Below, in pieces: positions 20,558 to 30,518 of a stretch of DNA of 64,000 bases. The position numbers were made by a program, and so were the translations under genes. Source of the DNA: Pseudomonas quercus (GTDB taxonomy: Bacteria > Pseudomonadota > Gammaproteobacteria > Pseudomonadales > Pseudomonadaceae); contig NZ_JAAVJI010000003.1 in NCBI RefSeq assembly GCF_012033695.1, positions 186,001 to 250,000 of the forward strand. The letters are read 5' to 3'. Under the pieces are notes generated by a model that saw nothing but the letters and a program-made list of their open reading frames with translations, had not been told where the DNA came from and searched no databases. Each line of letters starts with the position of its first letter. The stretch's first letter is position 1.

Positions 20558-22996
20558 TTGATCCGCCTGCTCAAGTTTTTCTGCTGGTCCACCCTCGCGG
20601 TCGTATGCGGGCTTCTGCTCGTTCTGAGCGGCGCGTATCTGTATCTTAGCCCCGGCCTGCCTTCCGTGGAGGCCCTCAAGAGCGTTCAGCTGCAAATTCC
20701 TTTACGGGTCTACAGCAGCGACGGCAAATTGATAGCAGAATTTGGTGAGATGCGTCGGTCGCCCATCAAGTTTTCCGATATTCCGCCTCACTTCATTCAA
20801 GCTCTGCTATCGGCTGAAGATGACAACTTCGAGAACCACTATGGTGTGGACCCATCAAGCCTGGTAAGGGCTGCTGGCCAATTGGTACGCAGCGGTCACA
20901 TCCAGACCGGCGGCAGTACGATCACCATGCAGGTCGCTAAAAACTATTTCCTGAGCAGCGAACGCAGCTTCTCACGCAAAACCAATGAAATTCTGTTGGC
21001 CCTGCAAATCGAGCGGCAGTTGAGCAAGGATGAAATCCTTGAGCTGTACGTCAACAAGATCTACCTGGGTAACCGTGCCTACGGTATCGAAGCCGCAGCA
21101 CAGGTGTATTACGGCAAGTCCATCCGCGAGTGCAGCCTGGCCCAGATGGCCATGATCGCAGGCCTGCCCAAGGCACCCTCGCGCTTCAACCCTCTGGCCA
21201 ACCCGGTTCGCGCCAAGGAACGCCGCGACTGGATTCTGGGGCGCATGTACAAGCTGGGCAAAATTGATGAGGGCAGCTACCAGGCTGCGCTGGCCGAGCC
21301 AATCAATGCCAGCTATCACGTTCCTACGCCAGAAGTGAATGCACCTTACATTGCCGAAATGGCCCGTGCCGAAATGGTCGGCCGTTATGGTAGCGACGCC
21401 TACACTGAAGGCTTCCGCGTAACGACCACGGTGCCTAGCACGCTGCAGGAAGATGCCAACAAGGCTGTGCTTGATGGCTTGGTCACTTACGACGAACGCC
21501 ATGGCTACCGTGGGCCGGAATCGCGCCTGCCAGGCAAGACACGCGAGGCCTGGATGGCAGAGCTGGCTCGCCAGCGTACGCTGAACACGCTGGAGCCGGT
21601 TATTGTCACACGCGTAGACAAGGCCGGCCTGACCGTGCTGAACAGGGACGGCAAAGACGAACACGTGCCGTGGGAAACGATGAAATGGGCACGCCCGTTC
21701 ATTAATACCAATAGCCAGGGCCGTGCACCTGGGCAGCCGGCAGATGTTGCCCAGATTGGCGACTTGGTTCGGGTACAGCGCCTGGCCGATGGCAGCCTCA
21801 AATTCAGCCAGGTACCGACCGTCCAGAGCGCGCTCGTGTCGCTGGACCCTCACGACGGTGGCATCAAGGCGCTGGTTGGCGGTTTCGCCTTCGAACAGAG
21901 CAACTACAACCGTGCCATGCAGGCCAAGCGCCAGCCCGGCTCCAGCTTCAAGCCGTTCATTTATAGCGCGGCGCTGGATAACGGTTATACCCCTGCCAGC
22001 CTGGTGAACGATGCGCCTATCGTGTTCGTGGACGAATTCCTGGACAAGGTATGGCGGCCAAAGAATGACACCAACACGTTCCTGGGCCCGATTCGGCTGC
22101 GCGAAGCGTTGTACAAGTCGCGCAACCTGGTGTCCATCCGTGTGCTGCAAAGCCTAGGCGTGGATCGCACTATCGACTACATCACGCGCTTTGGCTTCAA
22201 TCGCCAGGACCTGCCGCGCAACCTGTCGCTGGCGCTAGGCACGGCTACCCTCACGCCGATGGAAATCGCAACGGGCTGGAGCACTTTCGCCAATGGTGGC
22301 TTCAAGGTCACCCCGTACCTGATCCAGAAAATCGAAAGCCGCAGTGGCGATACCTTGTTTACAGCTACGCCGCCTGTAGTGCCCACTCAGGCTCAGGAAG
22401 CCAGTGAACCTGCCGCCCAGCCGGCGACAATAGCCATTGGTAACGATGTGCAGCCGGGCAACAGCATGCCCACGCCTTCTACACCCACCTTCGCACCACG
22501 CGTGGTGGATGGGCGTACTACGTATATCCTTACCAGCATGCTGCAGGACGTGATCAAGAAGGGCACCGGGCGCCGGGCGCTGGCGTTGAACCGGCCAGAC
22601 ATCGCTGGCAAGACCGGTACCACCAATGACTCGAAGGACGCCTGGTTCTCTGGCTACAACGCCGATTACATGACCACTGTGTGGACAGGCTTCGACCAGC
22701 CGGAAACCCTCGGCCATAAAGAGTTCGGTGGTACGGTCTCGCTGCCTATCTGGATGAGCTATATGGGCGCAGCGCTCAAGGACAAGCCGCCGCATACCCA
22801 GGCAGAGCCTGAGGGCATAGTAAGCCTCAGGGTAGACCCGGTCAGCGGCCGTGCCGCTACCCCGTCCACGCCCAATGCGTATTTCGAACTCTTCAAGAGC
22901 GAGGACACGCCACCCTCTGTCAATGAACTGGGCAATGGCTCGGCACCCGGCAGCCCGTTGCCAGCCGACGAAGCCGCGCCTATGGACCTGTTCTAA
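20558..22996 (+). CDS. ponA: Class A penicillin-binding protein 1A (bifunctional transglycosylase/transpeptidase)
   Basis: Builds and cross-links peptidoglycan from the outer face of the inner membrane. The TTG at 20558 gives 812 residues beginning IRLLKFFCWS with one membrane helix; earlier ATGs (20459, 20474, 20486) fall in or before the predicted promoter. A GT51 glycosyltransferase domain (catalytic Glu in LLSAEDDNFENHYGVD; GGSTITMQVAKNYFL) is followed by an OB-like insert typical of PBP1A and the transpeptidase domain with SxxK in PGSSFKPF, and KTGTTNDSKD. The C terminus is a Pro/Ser-rich tail. Divergent from the pil operon, as in other pseudomonads. Confidence 0.95.
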   Translation: MIRLLKFFCWSTLAVVCGLLLVLSGAYLYLSPGLPSVEALKSVQLQIPLRVYSSDGKLIAEFGEMRRSPIKFSDIPPHFIQALLSAEDDNFENHYGVDPSSLVRAAGQLVRSGHIQTGGSTITMQVAKNYFLSSERSFSRKTNEILLALQIERQLSKDEILELYVNKIYLGNRAYGIEAAAQVYYGKSIRECSLAQMAMIAGLPKAPSRFNPLANPVRAKERRDWILGRMYKLGKIDEGSYQAALAEPINASYHVPTPEVNAPYIAEMARAEMVGRYGSDAYTEGFRVTTTVPSTLQEDANKAVLDGLVTYDERHGYRGPESRLPGKTREAWMAELARQRTLNTLEPVIVTRVDKAGLTVLNRDGKDEHVPWETMKWARPFINTNSQGRAPGQPADVAQIGDLVRVQRLADGSLKFSQVPTVQSALVSLDPHDGGIKALVGGFAFEQSNYNRAMQAKRQPGSSFKPFIYSAALDNGYTPASLVNDAPIVFVDEFLDKVWRPKNDTNTFLGPIRLREALYKSRNLVSIRVLQSLGVDRTIDYITRFGFNRQDLPRNLSLALGTATLTPMEIATGWSTFANGGFKVTPYLIQKIESRSGDTLFTATPPVVPTQAQEASEPAAQPATIAIGNDVQPGNSMPTPSTPTFAPRVVDGRTTYILTSMLQDVIKKGTGRRALALNRPDIAGKTGTTNDSKDAWFSGYNADYMTTVWTGFDQPETLGHKEFGGTVSLPIWMSYMGAALKDKPPHTQAEPEGIVSLRVDPVSGRAATPSTPNAYFELFKSEDTPPSVNELGNGSAPGSPLPADEAAPMDLF

Positions 22997-23034
22997 CTGA
23001 GGGGCAGGTGCCCCTGGGCGGGTTGACATGACAC

Positions 23035-23060
23035 TGTGGGAGCCCGCACAGCGGGCGAAC
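23035..23060. repeat. REP-like palindromic element
   Basis: TGTGGGAGCCCGCACAGCGG and the following GCGAAC resemble the short extragenic palindromes of P. putida-type genomes; GCCCGC and GCGGGC form the stem. Sits between the convergent ponA and maeB ends. Confidence 0.5.
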
Positions 23061-23090
23061 CAGATATACCCAGCAGTATTTCTGCAATAA

Positions 23091-23117
23091 AAAACCGGCC
23101 ATCAAGGCCGGTTTTCT
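23091..23117. terminator. Bidirectional terminator between ponA and maeB
   Basis: AAAACCGGCC, a 5-base loop, and GGCCGGTTTT form a perfect 10-bp hairpin with A and T flanks. The genes on both sides converge on it, so it can end transcription from each direction. Confidence 0.85.
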
Positions 23118-23131
23118 ATTGCAGGCAGGTA

Positions 23132-24400
23132 TCAGCCTTTGAACACGTCATCCACGCTCTTGAGCGGGTAGTTGGCTGGGTATGGCAGGGTAGCCACGCC
23201 CGTCTCGATGGCCGCCTTGGCGACAGCATCGGACACCACCTCGATCAGACGCACGTCCAGAGGCTTTGGAATGATGTACTCGCGGCCAAAGCTCAGGCTT
23301 GCCACACCGTAGGCATCACACACGTCCTGAGGCACCGGCAGCTTGGCCAGGTCACGCAGGGCGTAGGCGGCGGCGATCTTCATTTCTTCGTTGATGCGCT
23401 TGGCGCGTACGTCCAAGGCACCACGGAAAATGAAGGGGAAGCCCAGCACGTTGTTGACTTGGTTCGGGTAATCCGAACGGCCGGTGGCCATGATCACGTC
23501 ATCGCGGGTGGCGTGTGCCAGTTCCGGGGCGATCTCTGGGTCTGGGTTGGAGCAGGCGAACACGATGGGGTTGGCAGCCATGCTCTTGAGGCCTTCAGCA
23601 CTGAGCAGGTTAGGGCCGGACAGGCCGACAAACACATCGGCACCGTCCAGGGCATCAGCCAGGCTGCGCTTATCGGTTTCGTGCGCGAACACCGCCTTGT
23701 ACTGGTTCAGGTCATTACGGCCAGAGTGAATCACGCCTACACGGTCGATCATGAAGATGTTCTCGACCTTACCGCCCATGCTGATCAGCAGCTTCATGCA
23801 AGAGATAGCCGCCGCCCCTGCGCCCAGGCAGACGATCTTGGCGTCTTCGAGCGTTTTGCCAGCAATTTCCAGTGCATTGAGCATACCGGCTGCCGTCACG
23901 ATCGCGGTGCCATGCTGGTCATCGTGGAAGACCGGGATATCACACTGTTCGATCAGCGCGCGCTCGATCTCGAAGCATTCGGGCGCCTTGATGTCTTCAA
24001 GGTTGATACCGCCGAAGGTGATGGAGATACGCTTCACCGTGTCGATGAACGCCTGGGGGCTTTCAGCATCGACTTCGATATCGAACACGTCCACGCCTGC
24101 AAAGCGCTTGAACAGAACACCTTTGCCTTCCATCACCGGCTTGGAAGCCAGCGGGCCAAGGTTGCCCAGGCCAAGAATGGCGGTGCCGTCAGAGATCACT
24201 GCAACCAGGTTGCCCTTGCCGGTGTATTTGTAAGCGAGTTCCGGGTCACGGCCAATTTCGCGTACAGGCTCGGCGACGCCTGGGCTGTAGGCCAGCGACA
24301 GGTCACGAGCAGTGGCGGTAGGCTTGGTGAGCTCGACGCTCAATTTACCGGGGCGAGGGCTTGCATGGTATTCGAGAGCGGCAGTTTTCAGGTCTGACAT
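23132..24400 (-). CDS. maeB: NADP-dependent malic enzyme, short form
   Basis: Oxidative decarboxylation of malate to pyruvate, giving NAD(P)H. 422 residues from the ATG at 24400. It has the malic N-terminal domain with catalytic Tyr in LAYSPGVAEPV and Lys in EGKGVLFKRFAGVD, metal ligands in NLEDIKAPECFEIE and FHDDQHGTA, and the NAD-binding domain (IVCLGAGAAAISCMKLL). It lacks the C-terminal phosphotransacetylase-like domain found in the about 760-residue E. coli MaeB, which is usual for Pseudomonas. NADP versus NAD preference is inferred from the family. Divides the plus-strand ponA from the rpmE-priA region. Confidence 0.93.
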   Translation of the reverse strand: MSDLKTAALEYHASPRPGKLSVELTKPTATARDLSLAYSPGVAEPVREIGRDPELAYKYTGKGNLVAVISDGTAILGLGNLGPLASKPVMEGKGVLFKRFAGVDVFDIEVDAESPQAFIDTVKRISITFGGINLEDIKAPECFEIERALIEQCDIPVFHDDQHGTAIVTAAGMLNALEIAGKTLEDAKIVCLGAGAAAISCMKLLISMGGKVENIFMIDRVGVIHSGRNDLNQYKAVFAHETDKRSLADALDGADVFVGLSGPNLLSAEGLKSMAANPIVFACSNPDPEIAPELAHATRDDVIMATGRSDYPNQVNNVLGFPFIFRGALDVRAKRINEEMKIAAAYALRDLAKLPVPQDVCDAYGVASLSFGREYIIPKPLDVRLIEVVSDAVAKAAIETGVATLPYPANYPLKSVDDVFKG

Positions 24401-24619
24401 AATGGCGTTCCGCTTGACTGTTGGGCTTTTCGGATCGCCGAGGATACGCACAAAGGAAAGTCGCGACAAGACTACCCGGTCACCGCTGTCAAGGCTCTGC
24501 GCCTACGACTTTCGGCTCAGGTGGTAGAAACCTGACGCTATACAACACAGGCTTGGCGAAACATCGGTAGCCCTCTGTACAGCCAGCCATTCTCATCATT
24601 TGGGGCAAATCGCAGGCAC

Positions 24620-24650
24620 AAAAAAGGCGCCCACAAGGGACGCCTTTTTG
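24620..24650 (-). terminator. Terminator after rpmE
   Basis: On the minus strand AAAAAGGCG(T)CCC, loop TTGT, GGGCGCC and a run of T. One base bulges in the stem. Located 44 bases after the rpmE stop. Confidence 0.75.
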
Positions 24651-24693
24651 ATCAGCCTGGAAGCACCGTTGGGGCACTCCAGCACGAAAACCC

Positions 24694-24915
24694 TTAGTTG
24701 GTTTTCGTGGCGCCGAACACGCCGAAGCGCTGCTTGAAGCGATCAACACGGCCGCCGGTGTCCAGCATTTTCTGCTTGCCGGTGTAGAACGGGTGGCACT
24801 CGTTGCACACGTCCAGGCTCAGTGGCTTGCCCAGGGTGGAGCGGGTGTGGATCACGTTACCGCAGCTGCAGGTAGCGTCGATGGCTTCGTATTTCGGATG
24901 AATTTCAGGCTTCAT
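24694..24915 (-). CDS. rpmE: Ribosomal protein L31, zinc-binding form
   Basis: Large-subunit protein of 73 residues starting [12 protein letters not shown]. The zinc ribbon cysteines are present as CSCG (16 and 18) and CNECHPF (37 and 40), so this is the C+ form that is replaced under zinc starvation by a C- paralogue elsewhere. ATG at 24915 with a GAGGAA-like site; the reading frame open upstream is not conserved. Divergent from priA. Confidence 0.95.
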   Translation of the reverse strand: MKPEIHPKYEAIDATCSCGNVIHTRSTLGKPLSLDVCNECHPFYTGKQKMLDTGGRVDRFKQRFGVFGATKTN

Positions 24916-25077
24916 GGTAATTCCTCGATTGTCGTGCCGCCACCCGACACCATTGCCGGATACCGCACATACTGGGGGCGGCATATTAACAGAGTCGTGC
25001 AATCACGCAAGCGCAGCGGGATACCGGTGGTCTAACTCAAGTGTTAGGCTTTCCTGGCCTGCCAGATGGAACACACC

Positions 25078-27297
25078 GTGCCCGACGTCATCCTTCGCCT
25101 TGCCCTGCCTTCGCCCTTGCGCCGCCTGTTCGATTACCGTGCACCGGCCACTGTGCGTGCCGAGACCCTGCAACCGGGGATGCGGTGGCGCGTGCCGTTC
25201 GGCAAGCGCGAAATGATCGGCGTGCTGGTGGAAGTGAGTGACCACACCGACGTGCCCCGCGACAAGCTCAAAACCGCCAAGGCACTGCTGGACGATCTAT
25301 CGCCCATCCCGGCCAGCATGTTCAACCTGTGCGTGTGGACCGCCCAATACTACCAGCACAGCCTTGGCGACACGCTGGCCTGGGCGCTACCAAGCCTTTT
25401 GCGCCAAGGGGAACCTGCAGAAGCACGGCAGGAGCGGTTCTGGGCAGCGGCCCCCCAAGTGCGTGCCGATGATGCCCGTATGGCACGTGCGCCTCGCCAG
25501 CGCGAGGCCTTTGCAGCGCTGGCGCAACACCCCCACGGTGTCGCCCACTCGCTGCTACCTCGCCTCGGCCTGGCCAGGGAGGCCCTGGATGCCTTGCTCG
25601 CCAAGGGGCTGGCCCAGGTAGAAATACGCAGCCATGCGCCAGCGCGCCGCCAGGCACACTGGTTGGCACAACCGGAACTGCCACTGAACACTGAGCAGCG
25701 AGGCGCGTTTGAGGCAGTGAAGGCAGGCTTCGGGCATTTCCATGCCTTTCTGCTGGCCGGCGTGACCGGGAGCGGCAAGACCGAGGTCTACCTGCAACTG
25801 ATCCACGCCGTACTGGAGGCGGGCAAACAGGCCTTGGTGCTTATTCCAGAGATCAACCTAGGGCCGCAGACGCTACAACGGTTCGAGCAACGGTTCAATG
25901 CCCGTATCGCCCTTATGCATTCGGCCGTGAACGACCGTGACCGCCTGGACGTGTGGGTAGCCGCACGTGACGGTGACGTGGACATTGTCATCGGCACCCG
26001 CTCAGCGTTATTCACCCCCTTGCTCAACCCCGGCATCATCATTGTCGACGAGGAGCACGACAGCTCCTATAAACAGCAGGAAGGCCTTCGCTACCATGCC
26101 CGTGACCTGGCGATCGTTCGAGGTCGCCTGGACAACGTTCCAGTGCTGCTGGGCTCGGCCACGCCCTCCCTGGAAAGCCTGCAGAATGCTCACAGCGGCC
26201 GGTACGGGTTGCTTCGCATGGACCACCGCGCCGGCGGGGCGCTGCCGCCACGCTACCTTCGCCTGGATGTGAAGAGCAGGCCCCTGGACAGCGGCATGAG
26301 CCCGCCTTTGCAGCAAGCTATTGGTCAAGTGCTGGCTCAAGGGCAGCAGGTGCTGGTCTTTCTCAACCGCCGTGGCTTCGCGCCTACGTTGCTGTGCCAC
26401 GACTGCGGCTGGTTATCTGAATGCCCCTTGTGCGATGCCCGCATGACGGTTCACCTGCGCTCGGGCGAACTACGCTGCCACCATTGCGGCCATTCCGCGC
26501 CCCGGCCCCGCCAGTGCCCGGCCTGCCAGTCGGTGGACCTACGGCCGGTGGGGGCAGGCACCGAGCGCGCAGAGGACCGGCTCAGCACCCTGTTTCCCCA
26601 GGTGCCGGTATTGCGCGTAGACCGCGACAGCACCTCACGCAAGGACGCTATGGCCCAGCTCTACGCACGCGTGCAACGGGGTGACCCCTGCATTCTTGTG
26701 GGCACCCAGATGCTTGCCAAAGGGCATCACTTTCCTCGCGTGACCCTGGTGGCCATTCTGGACGCAGACGGTGGCCTGTTCTCGGCAGATTTCCGCGCCG
26801 CCGAGCGCATGGCGCAGCTGATCGTACAGGTAGCCGGGCGTGCCGGCCGTGCGGAGCAACCTGGGCGCACCATCATCCAGAGCCACATGGCTGACCACCC
26901 CCTACTGGTACAGTTGACTGAAGAAGGCTACGGCGCCTTCGCGGCGCAAGCGTTGAGCGAGCGTAGGGCCGCAGGCCTGCCACCCTTCTGCCACTTGGCA
27001 CTGCTGCGGGCCGAAGCCCACAAACCCGGCCAGGCAGAAGCTTTTCTAGAGCAGGCCTGCGTGGAGGCCGAGCGGGTGCGCGATACCCTTGGCGTGCCCA
27101 GCGTAGAGTTGCTCGGCCCGGTGCCTGCCCCTATGGAGCGCCGTGCAGGCCGTTACCGCTCCCAGCTGTTACTGCAGGCAACCACCCGAGCTCCTTTGCA
27201 TCGCTTGCTCAGCGCCTGGGTGCTGCAACTGGAGCAACTGCCAGGCGGCCGCCAAGTACGCTGGTCGTTGGACATAGACCCCATCGACCTCTATTGA
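25078..27297 (+). CDS. priA: Primosomal protein N' (replication restart helicase PriA)
   Basis: Superfamily 2 helicase that reloads the replisome at stalled forks. The GTG at 25078 gives 739 residues beginning PDVILRLALPSPLRRLFDYR; an ATG four codons earlier is possible. N-terminal 3'-DNA-binding domain, winged helix, Walker A LAGVTGSGKTEVYLQ, Walker B VDEEHDSSYKQQ, and eight zinc-binding cysteines (CHDCGWLSECPLC and CHHCG...CPAC) inserted between the helicase lobes. Full length. Divergent from rpmE and upstream of argS, the common Pseudomonas order. Confidence 0.95.
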   Translation: MPDVILRLALPSPLRRLFDYRAPATVRAETLQPGMRWRVPFGKREMIGVLVEVSDHTDVPRDKLKTAKALLDDLSPIPASMFNLCVWTAQYYQHSLGDTLAWALPSLLRQGEPAEARQERFWAAAPQVRADDARMARAPRQREAFAALAQHPHGVAHSLLPRLGLAREALDALLAKGLAQVEIRSHAPARRQAHWLAQPELPLNTEQRGAFEAVKAGFGHFHAFLLAGVTGSGKTEVYLQLIHAVLEAGKQALVLIPEINLGPQTLQRFEQRFNARIALMHSAVNDRDRLDVWVAARDGDVDIVIGTRSALFTPLLNPGIIIVDEEHDSSYKQQEGLRYHARDLAIVRGRLDNVPVLLGSATPSLESLQNAHSGRYGLLRMDHRAGGALPPRYLRLDVKSRPLDSGMSPPLQQAIGQVLAQGQQVLVFLNRRGFAPTLLCHDCGWLSECPLCDARMTVHLRSGELRCHHCGHSAPRPRQCPACQSVDLRPVGAGTERAEDRLSTLFPQVPVLRVDRDSTSRKDAMAQLYARVQRGDPCILVGTQMLAKGHHFPRVTLVAILDADGGLFSADFRAAERMAQLIVQVAGRAGRAEQPGRTIIQSHMADHPLLVQLTEEGYGAFAAQALSERRAAGLPPFCHLALLRAEAHKPGQAEAFLEQACVEAERVRDTLGVPSVELLGPVPAPMERRAGRYRSQLLLQATTRAPLHRLLSAWVLQLEQLPGGRQVRWSLDIDPIDLY

Positions 27298-27383
27298 ATG
27301 GCTACGAAGGTTGGCAAGCCCGCCCCATGAACGGATAATGCTCCGTTTTTCCACCCGCGCACCTAGCAGCACACGAGACGACA

Positions 27384-29120
27384 ATGAAAGACACCCTTCG
27401 CCTGCTGATCCAACACGCCCTTGCCCGCCTGGTTGAGGACGGTGTGCTGCCTGCCGGGCTTGCCCCCGCGATCCAGGTCGAAAACACACGCGACAAGACC
27501 CACGGGGACTTCGCCAGCAACATTGCCATGATGCTGGCCAAGCCCGCTGGCATGAAGCCCCGGGACCTGGCCGAGAAGCTTATCGCTGCCCTGCCCGCCG
27601 ACCCGCAACTGAGCAAGGCCGAAATTGCTGGCCCAGGTTTTATCAATTTCTTCCAGAACACCGAAGCGCTGGCCACTCGCCTGGATGCTGCCTTGGCCGA
27701 CCGCCGGCTGGGCGTACGTAAAGCCAGTGCCCCTCAGCGCGTGGTCGTCGACCTCTCGGCCCCCAACCTGGCCAAGGAAATGCACGTGGGCCATCTGCGC
27801 TCCACCATCATCGGCGACGCGGTGGCCAATGTGCTGGAGTTCCTGGGCGATACCGTTATCCGCCAGAACCACGTAGGCGACTGGGGTACGCAGTTCGGCA
27901 TGCTGCTGGCCTACCTGGAGGAAAGCCCGGCCGACAGCGATCAGCTGTCGGACCTGGAAAACTTCTACCGGGCCGCTAAAAAGCGTTTCGACGAGTCCGA
28001 GGCGTTTGCCGAACGCGCACGCAGCCTCGTTGTGAAGCTGCAGGCTGGAGACCCGGACTGCCTGCGCCTTTGGAAGCGTTTCAATGAAATTTCTCTGTCT
28101 CACTGCCAGAAAACCTACCAGCGCCTGAACGTTCACCTCACGCCCAACGATGTGATGGGTGAAAGCGCCTACAACGACGACCTGCCCAGTGTGGTAGCGG
28201 ACCTGCGAACCAAGGGCCTGCTGGTGGAAAGCGAGGGCGCGCAGTGCGTGTTCCTGGACGAATTCAAGAACGCCGAAGGCAACCCGTTGCCCGTGATCGT
28301 TCAGAAGGCCGGCGGTGGCTACCTGTATGCCACCACCGACCTGGCAGCCGTTCGCTACCGCAGCAGTGTGCTCAAGGCAGACCGCGCCCTGTACTTCGTG
28401 GACCAGCGCCAGGCACTGCACTTCCAACAAGTGTTCGAAGTAGCGCGCCGGGCAGGCTTTATTACCAACGGCATGAAAACCGAACACATGGGCTTCGGCA
28501 CCATGAACGGCGCCGATGGTCGCCCTTTCAAGACCCGCGATGGCGGCACCGTGAAGCTGATCGACCTGCTGGACGAAGCCGAACAGCGCGCCTATGCCTT
28601 GGTGAAGGAAAAGAACCCGGGCCTGGAAGAAAGCCGTCTGCGTGACATTGCTCGGGTGGTAGGCATCGGCGCAGTGAAATATGCAGACCTGTCCAAGCAC
28701 CGCACCAGCGATTACAGCTTCAACTTCGATCAGATGCTCAATTTCGAAGGTAATACCGCCCCTTACCTGCTGTATGCCTATACCCGCGTGGCCGGTGTGT
28801 TCCGCAAACTGGGCAAGGGTTTTGACGAAGCAGACGGTAAAATAGTGCTCGAAGCACCACAGGAGCAGGAGCTGGCCGCCAGGCTGGCCCAGTTCGGGGA
28901 AACGCTCAGCAACGTTGCCGACAAAGGCACCCCGCATGTGTTGTGCAGCTACTTGTATGACGTGGCCGGCCTGTTCTCCAGCTTCTACGAGAACTGCCCT
29001 ATTCTTGCGGCCGACAGCCCCGCGCAGCAGCAAAGCCGGCTGCGCCTGGCGGCACTGGCCGGCCTTACCTTGAAACAGGGCCTGGAATTGCTGGGCCTGG
29101 AAACACTGGAGCGCATGTAA
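27384..29120 (+). CDS. argS: Arginyl-tRNA synthetase
   Basis: Class I synthetase that charges tRNA-Arg. 578 residues. N-terminal tRNA-recognition domain (residues 1-90), HIGH-type motif [20 protein letters not shown] (about 133-152), the Rossmann catalytic core with [12 protein letters not shown], and a C-terminal anticodon-binding domain ending in [16 protein letters not shown]. The classical KMSK is not conserved in this family. One base separates it from the SPOR gene that follows. Confidence 0.98.
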   Translation: MKDTLRLLIQHALARLVEDGVLPAGLAPAIQVENTRDKTHGDFASNIAMMLAKPAGMKPRDLAEKLIAALPADPQLSKAEIAGPGFINFFQNTEALATRLDAALADRRLGVRKASAPQRVVVDLSAPNLAKEMHVGHLRSTIIGDAVANVLEFLGDTVIRQNHVGDWGTQFGMLLAYLEESPADSDQLSDLENFYRAAKKRFDESEAFAERARSLVVKLQAGDPDCLRLWKRFNEISLSHCQKTYQRLNVHLTPNDVMGESAYNDDLPSVVADLRTKGLLVESEGAQCVFLDEFKNAEGNPLPVIVQKAGGGYLYATTDLAAVRYRSSVLKADRALYFVDQRQALHFQQVFEVARRAGFITNGMKTEHMGFGTMNGADGRPFKTRDGGTVKLIDLLDEAEQRAYALVKEKNPGLEESRLRDIARVVGIGAVKYADLSKHRTSDYSFNFDQMLNFEGNTAPYLLYAYTRVAGVFRKLGKGFDEADGKIVLEAPQEQELAARLAQFGETLSNVADKGTPHVLCSYLYDVAGLFSSFYENCPILAADSPAQQQSRLRLAALAGLTLKQGLELLGLETLERM

Positions 29121-29121
29121 G

Positions 29122-29805
29122 TTGGCGGCAAAAAAACCTGCACCCAAGCGTGGTGCCAGTCGTAACCAGGCACCGGCCAAAAAGCCTGTGCCTGGCTGGC
29201 TATGGCTGGCCATTGGCCTGTCGGTCGGCGCATTCATCGTCTTTCTGATGAAGCTTGAACCCGGCCGAACGGACGTGAAGCGGGTCAAGCCCGAAGATCA
29301 GAAGGTGGCAACAAAGGCCGCCGAGGAAAAAACGCCGCCCAGCCCAGAGAAGATCAAGCCCAAATACGACTTCTATACGCTGCTGCCGGAATCGGAAGTC
29401 ATTGTGCCGCCTGAGGCCGTACCGGAAAAAACACCACCGGTTCCGGCACAACCGCCTGTCACTCCGGCTGAAGCGGCCAAAATCGATACCGCCCGTGCCC
29501 AGGCGGCGCTTTCGGGCCAGGTGCCGCCCCCGGCGCCAGCCGTGATCAAACCGGCCGCTACCACCCAGTACTATCTGCAGGCGGGTTCTTTCCGCAAGCA
29601 AACGGACGCCGACAAGGTCCGAGCGCAGATCATTCTGCTGGGCCAGGCCGTGCAGGTGGAGTCGGGCACTGTTAAAGAGGAAACCTGGTATCGCGTACTG
29701 GTAGGCCCCTTCAGCAACCGGGAGCAGCTTACCTCGGCGCAGAAGATGCTCGCCGGTAGCGGTTTCAACAACCTGTTGCTACAACAGCGGCAAAGCCGCC
29801 AGTAA
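29122..29805 (+). CDS. SPOR-domain cell-envelope protein
   Basis: 227-residue FtsN-like protein that starts at a TTG one base after argS. A basic cytoplasmic tail (AAKKPAPKRGASRNQAPAKK), one membrane helix (PGWLWLAIGLSVGAFIVFLM, about 24-43), a Lys/Pro/Glu-rich periplasmic linker, and a C-terminal SPOR domain (about 147-225: YYLQAGSFRKQTDADKVRAQ) that should bind denuded septal glycan. Position between argS and hslV matches FtsN in E. coli-related species only loosely, so I do not assign ftsN firmly; it may be the division protein FtsN or a paralogue. Second SPOR protein of the window. Confidence 0.85.
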   Translation: MAAKKPAPKRGASRNQAPAKKPVPGWLWLAIGLSVGAFIVFLMKLEPGRTDVKRVKPEDQKVATKAAEEKTPPSPEKIKPKYDFYTLLPESEVIVPPEAVPEKTPPVPAQPPVTPAEAAKIDTARAQAALSGQVPPPAPAVIKPAATTQYYLQAGSFRKQTDADKVRAQIILLGQAVQVESGTVKEETWYRVLVGPFSNREQLTSAQKMLAGSGFNNLLLQQRQSRQ

Positions 29806-29812
29806 CCGTGGA

Positions 29813-29874
29813 TTCGCGGGTTACACCCGCTCCTACACCAGGCATGCGGTGTAGGAGTGGGCGCAGCCCGCGAA
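29813..29874. repeat. Inverted pair of REP elements
   Basis: TTCGCGGGTTACACCCGCTC and the next bases face an inverted copy ending GCAGCCCGCGAA across a short spacer; the two arms share GGTGTAGGAG / CTCCTACACC. This is the layout of a Pseudomonas REP doublet. Lies between the SPOR gene and the hslV promoter. Confidence 0.75.
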
Positions 29875-29892
29875 CTGTGGCATGGCCCTTGG

Positions 29893-29918
29893 TTGAAATT
29901 CCTTCCTCCCGTCCCCAT
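29893..29918 (+). promoter_or_regulatory. Heat-shock (sigma-32-type) promoter of hslVU
   Basis: TTGAAA (29893-29898) and CCCCAT (29913-29918, followed by CT) are separated by 14 bases, which fits the RpoH consensus CTTGAAA-N13-14-CCCCATnT very well. It lies 48 bases before the hslV start. hslVU is a known RpoH regulon operon. Confidence 0.8.
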
Positions 29919-29965
29919 CTCTGTCTGCATTGGGCAGTTTCGCCCCGCAGCGTGAGGACGTTCCC

Positions 29966-30496
29966 TTGACCACCATCGTTTCAGTCCGCCGCCATGGCAA
30001 AGTCGTCATGGGCGGGGATGGCCAGGTTTCCCTCGGCAATACCGTGATGAAAGGCAACGCCCGGAAGGTTCGCCGCCTGTACCACGGCCAGGTCATCGCT
30101 GGCTTTGCCGGCGCAACCGCCGATGCTTTCACCCTCTTCGAGCGCTTTGAAGCGCAATTGGAAAAGCATCAAGGGCATTTGGTACGTGCCGCCGTTGAGC
30201 TGGCCAAAGACTGGCGTACCGACCGCTCGCTCAGCCGCCTGGAAGCCATGCTCGCCGTTGCCAACAAGGATGCCTCCTTGATCATCACAGGCAATGGCGA
30301 CGTAGTAGAGCCTGAAGATGGCCTTATCGCCATGGGCTCGGGTGGCGCCTTCGCTCAGGCAGCCGCACGCGCGCTATTGAACAAGACGGATCTTTCCGCC
30401 CGGGAAATTGCCGAGTCTGCGTTGAACATTGCTGCCGATATTTGCGTGTTCACCAATCATCACCTGACCATTGAGGAGCAGGACCTCGCGCAGTGA
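29966..30496 (+). CDS. hslV: ATP-dependent protease subunit HslV (ClpQ)
   Basis: Proteasome-like threonine peptidase that works with HslU on misfolded proteins. The TTG at 29966 gives 176 residues and the mature N-terminal [13 protein letters not shown], with the first Thr after Met as nucleophile; a longer frame upstream would bury it. Conserved [15 protein letters not shown] and [14 protein letters not shown] are present. Preceded by a sigma-32-type promoter and followed after 22 bases by hslU. Confidence 0.97.
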   Translation: MTTIVSVRRHGKVVMGGDGQVSLGNTVMKGNARKVRRLYHGQVIAGFAGATADAFTLFERFEAQLEKHQGHLVRAAVELAKDWRTDRSLSRLEAMLAVANKDASLIITGNGDVVEPEDGLIAMGSGGAFAQAAARALLNKTDLSAREIAESALNIAADICVFTNHHLTIEEQDLAQ

Positions 30497-30518
30497 CATG
30501 CCCGAGGCCTTTAACGCC

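Noticed and set aside
23036..24397. Plus-strand open frame of 453 codons opposite maeB
   Set aside because: Covers the maeB terminator and all of maeB; MaeB motifs on the other strand are unambiguous.
27363..29288. Long minus-strand open frame (641 codons) opposite argS and the SPOR gene
   Set aside because: It lies wholly opposite argS and the start of the SPOR gene, both well supported; composition typical of GC-rich antisense frames, with no recognisable domain.
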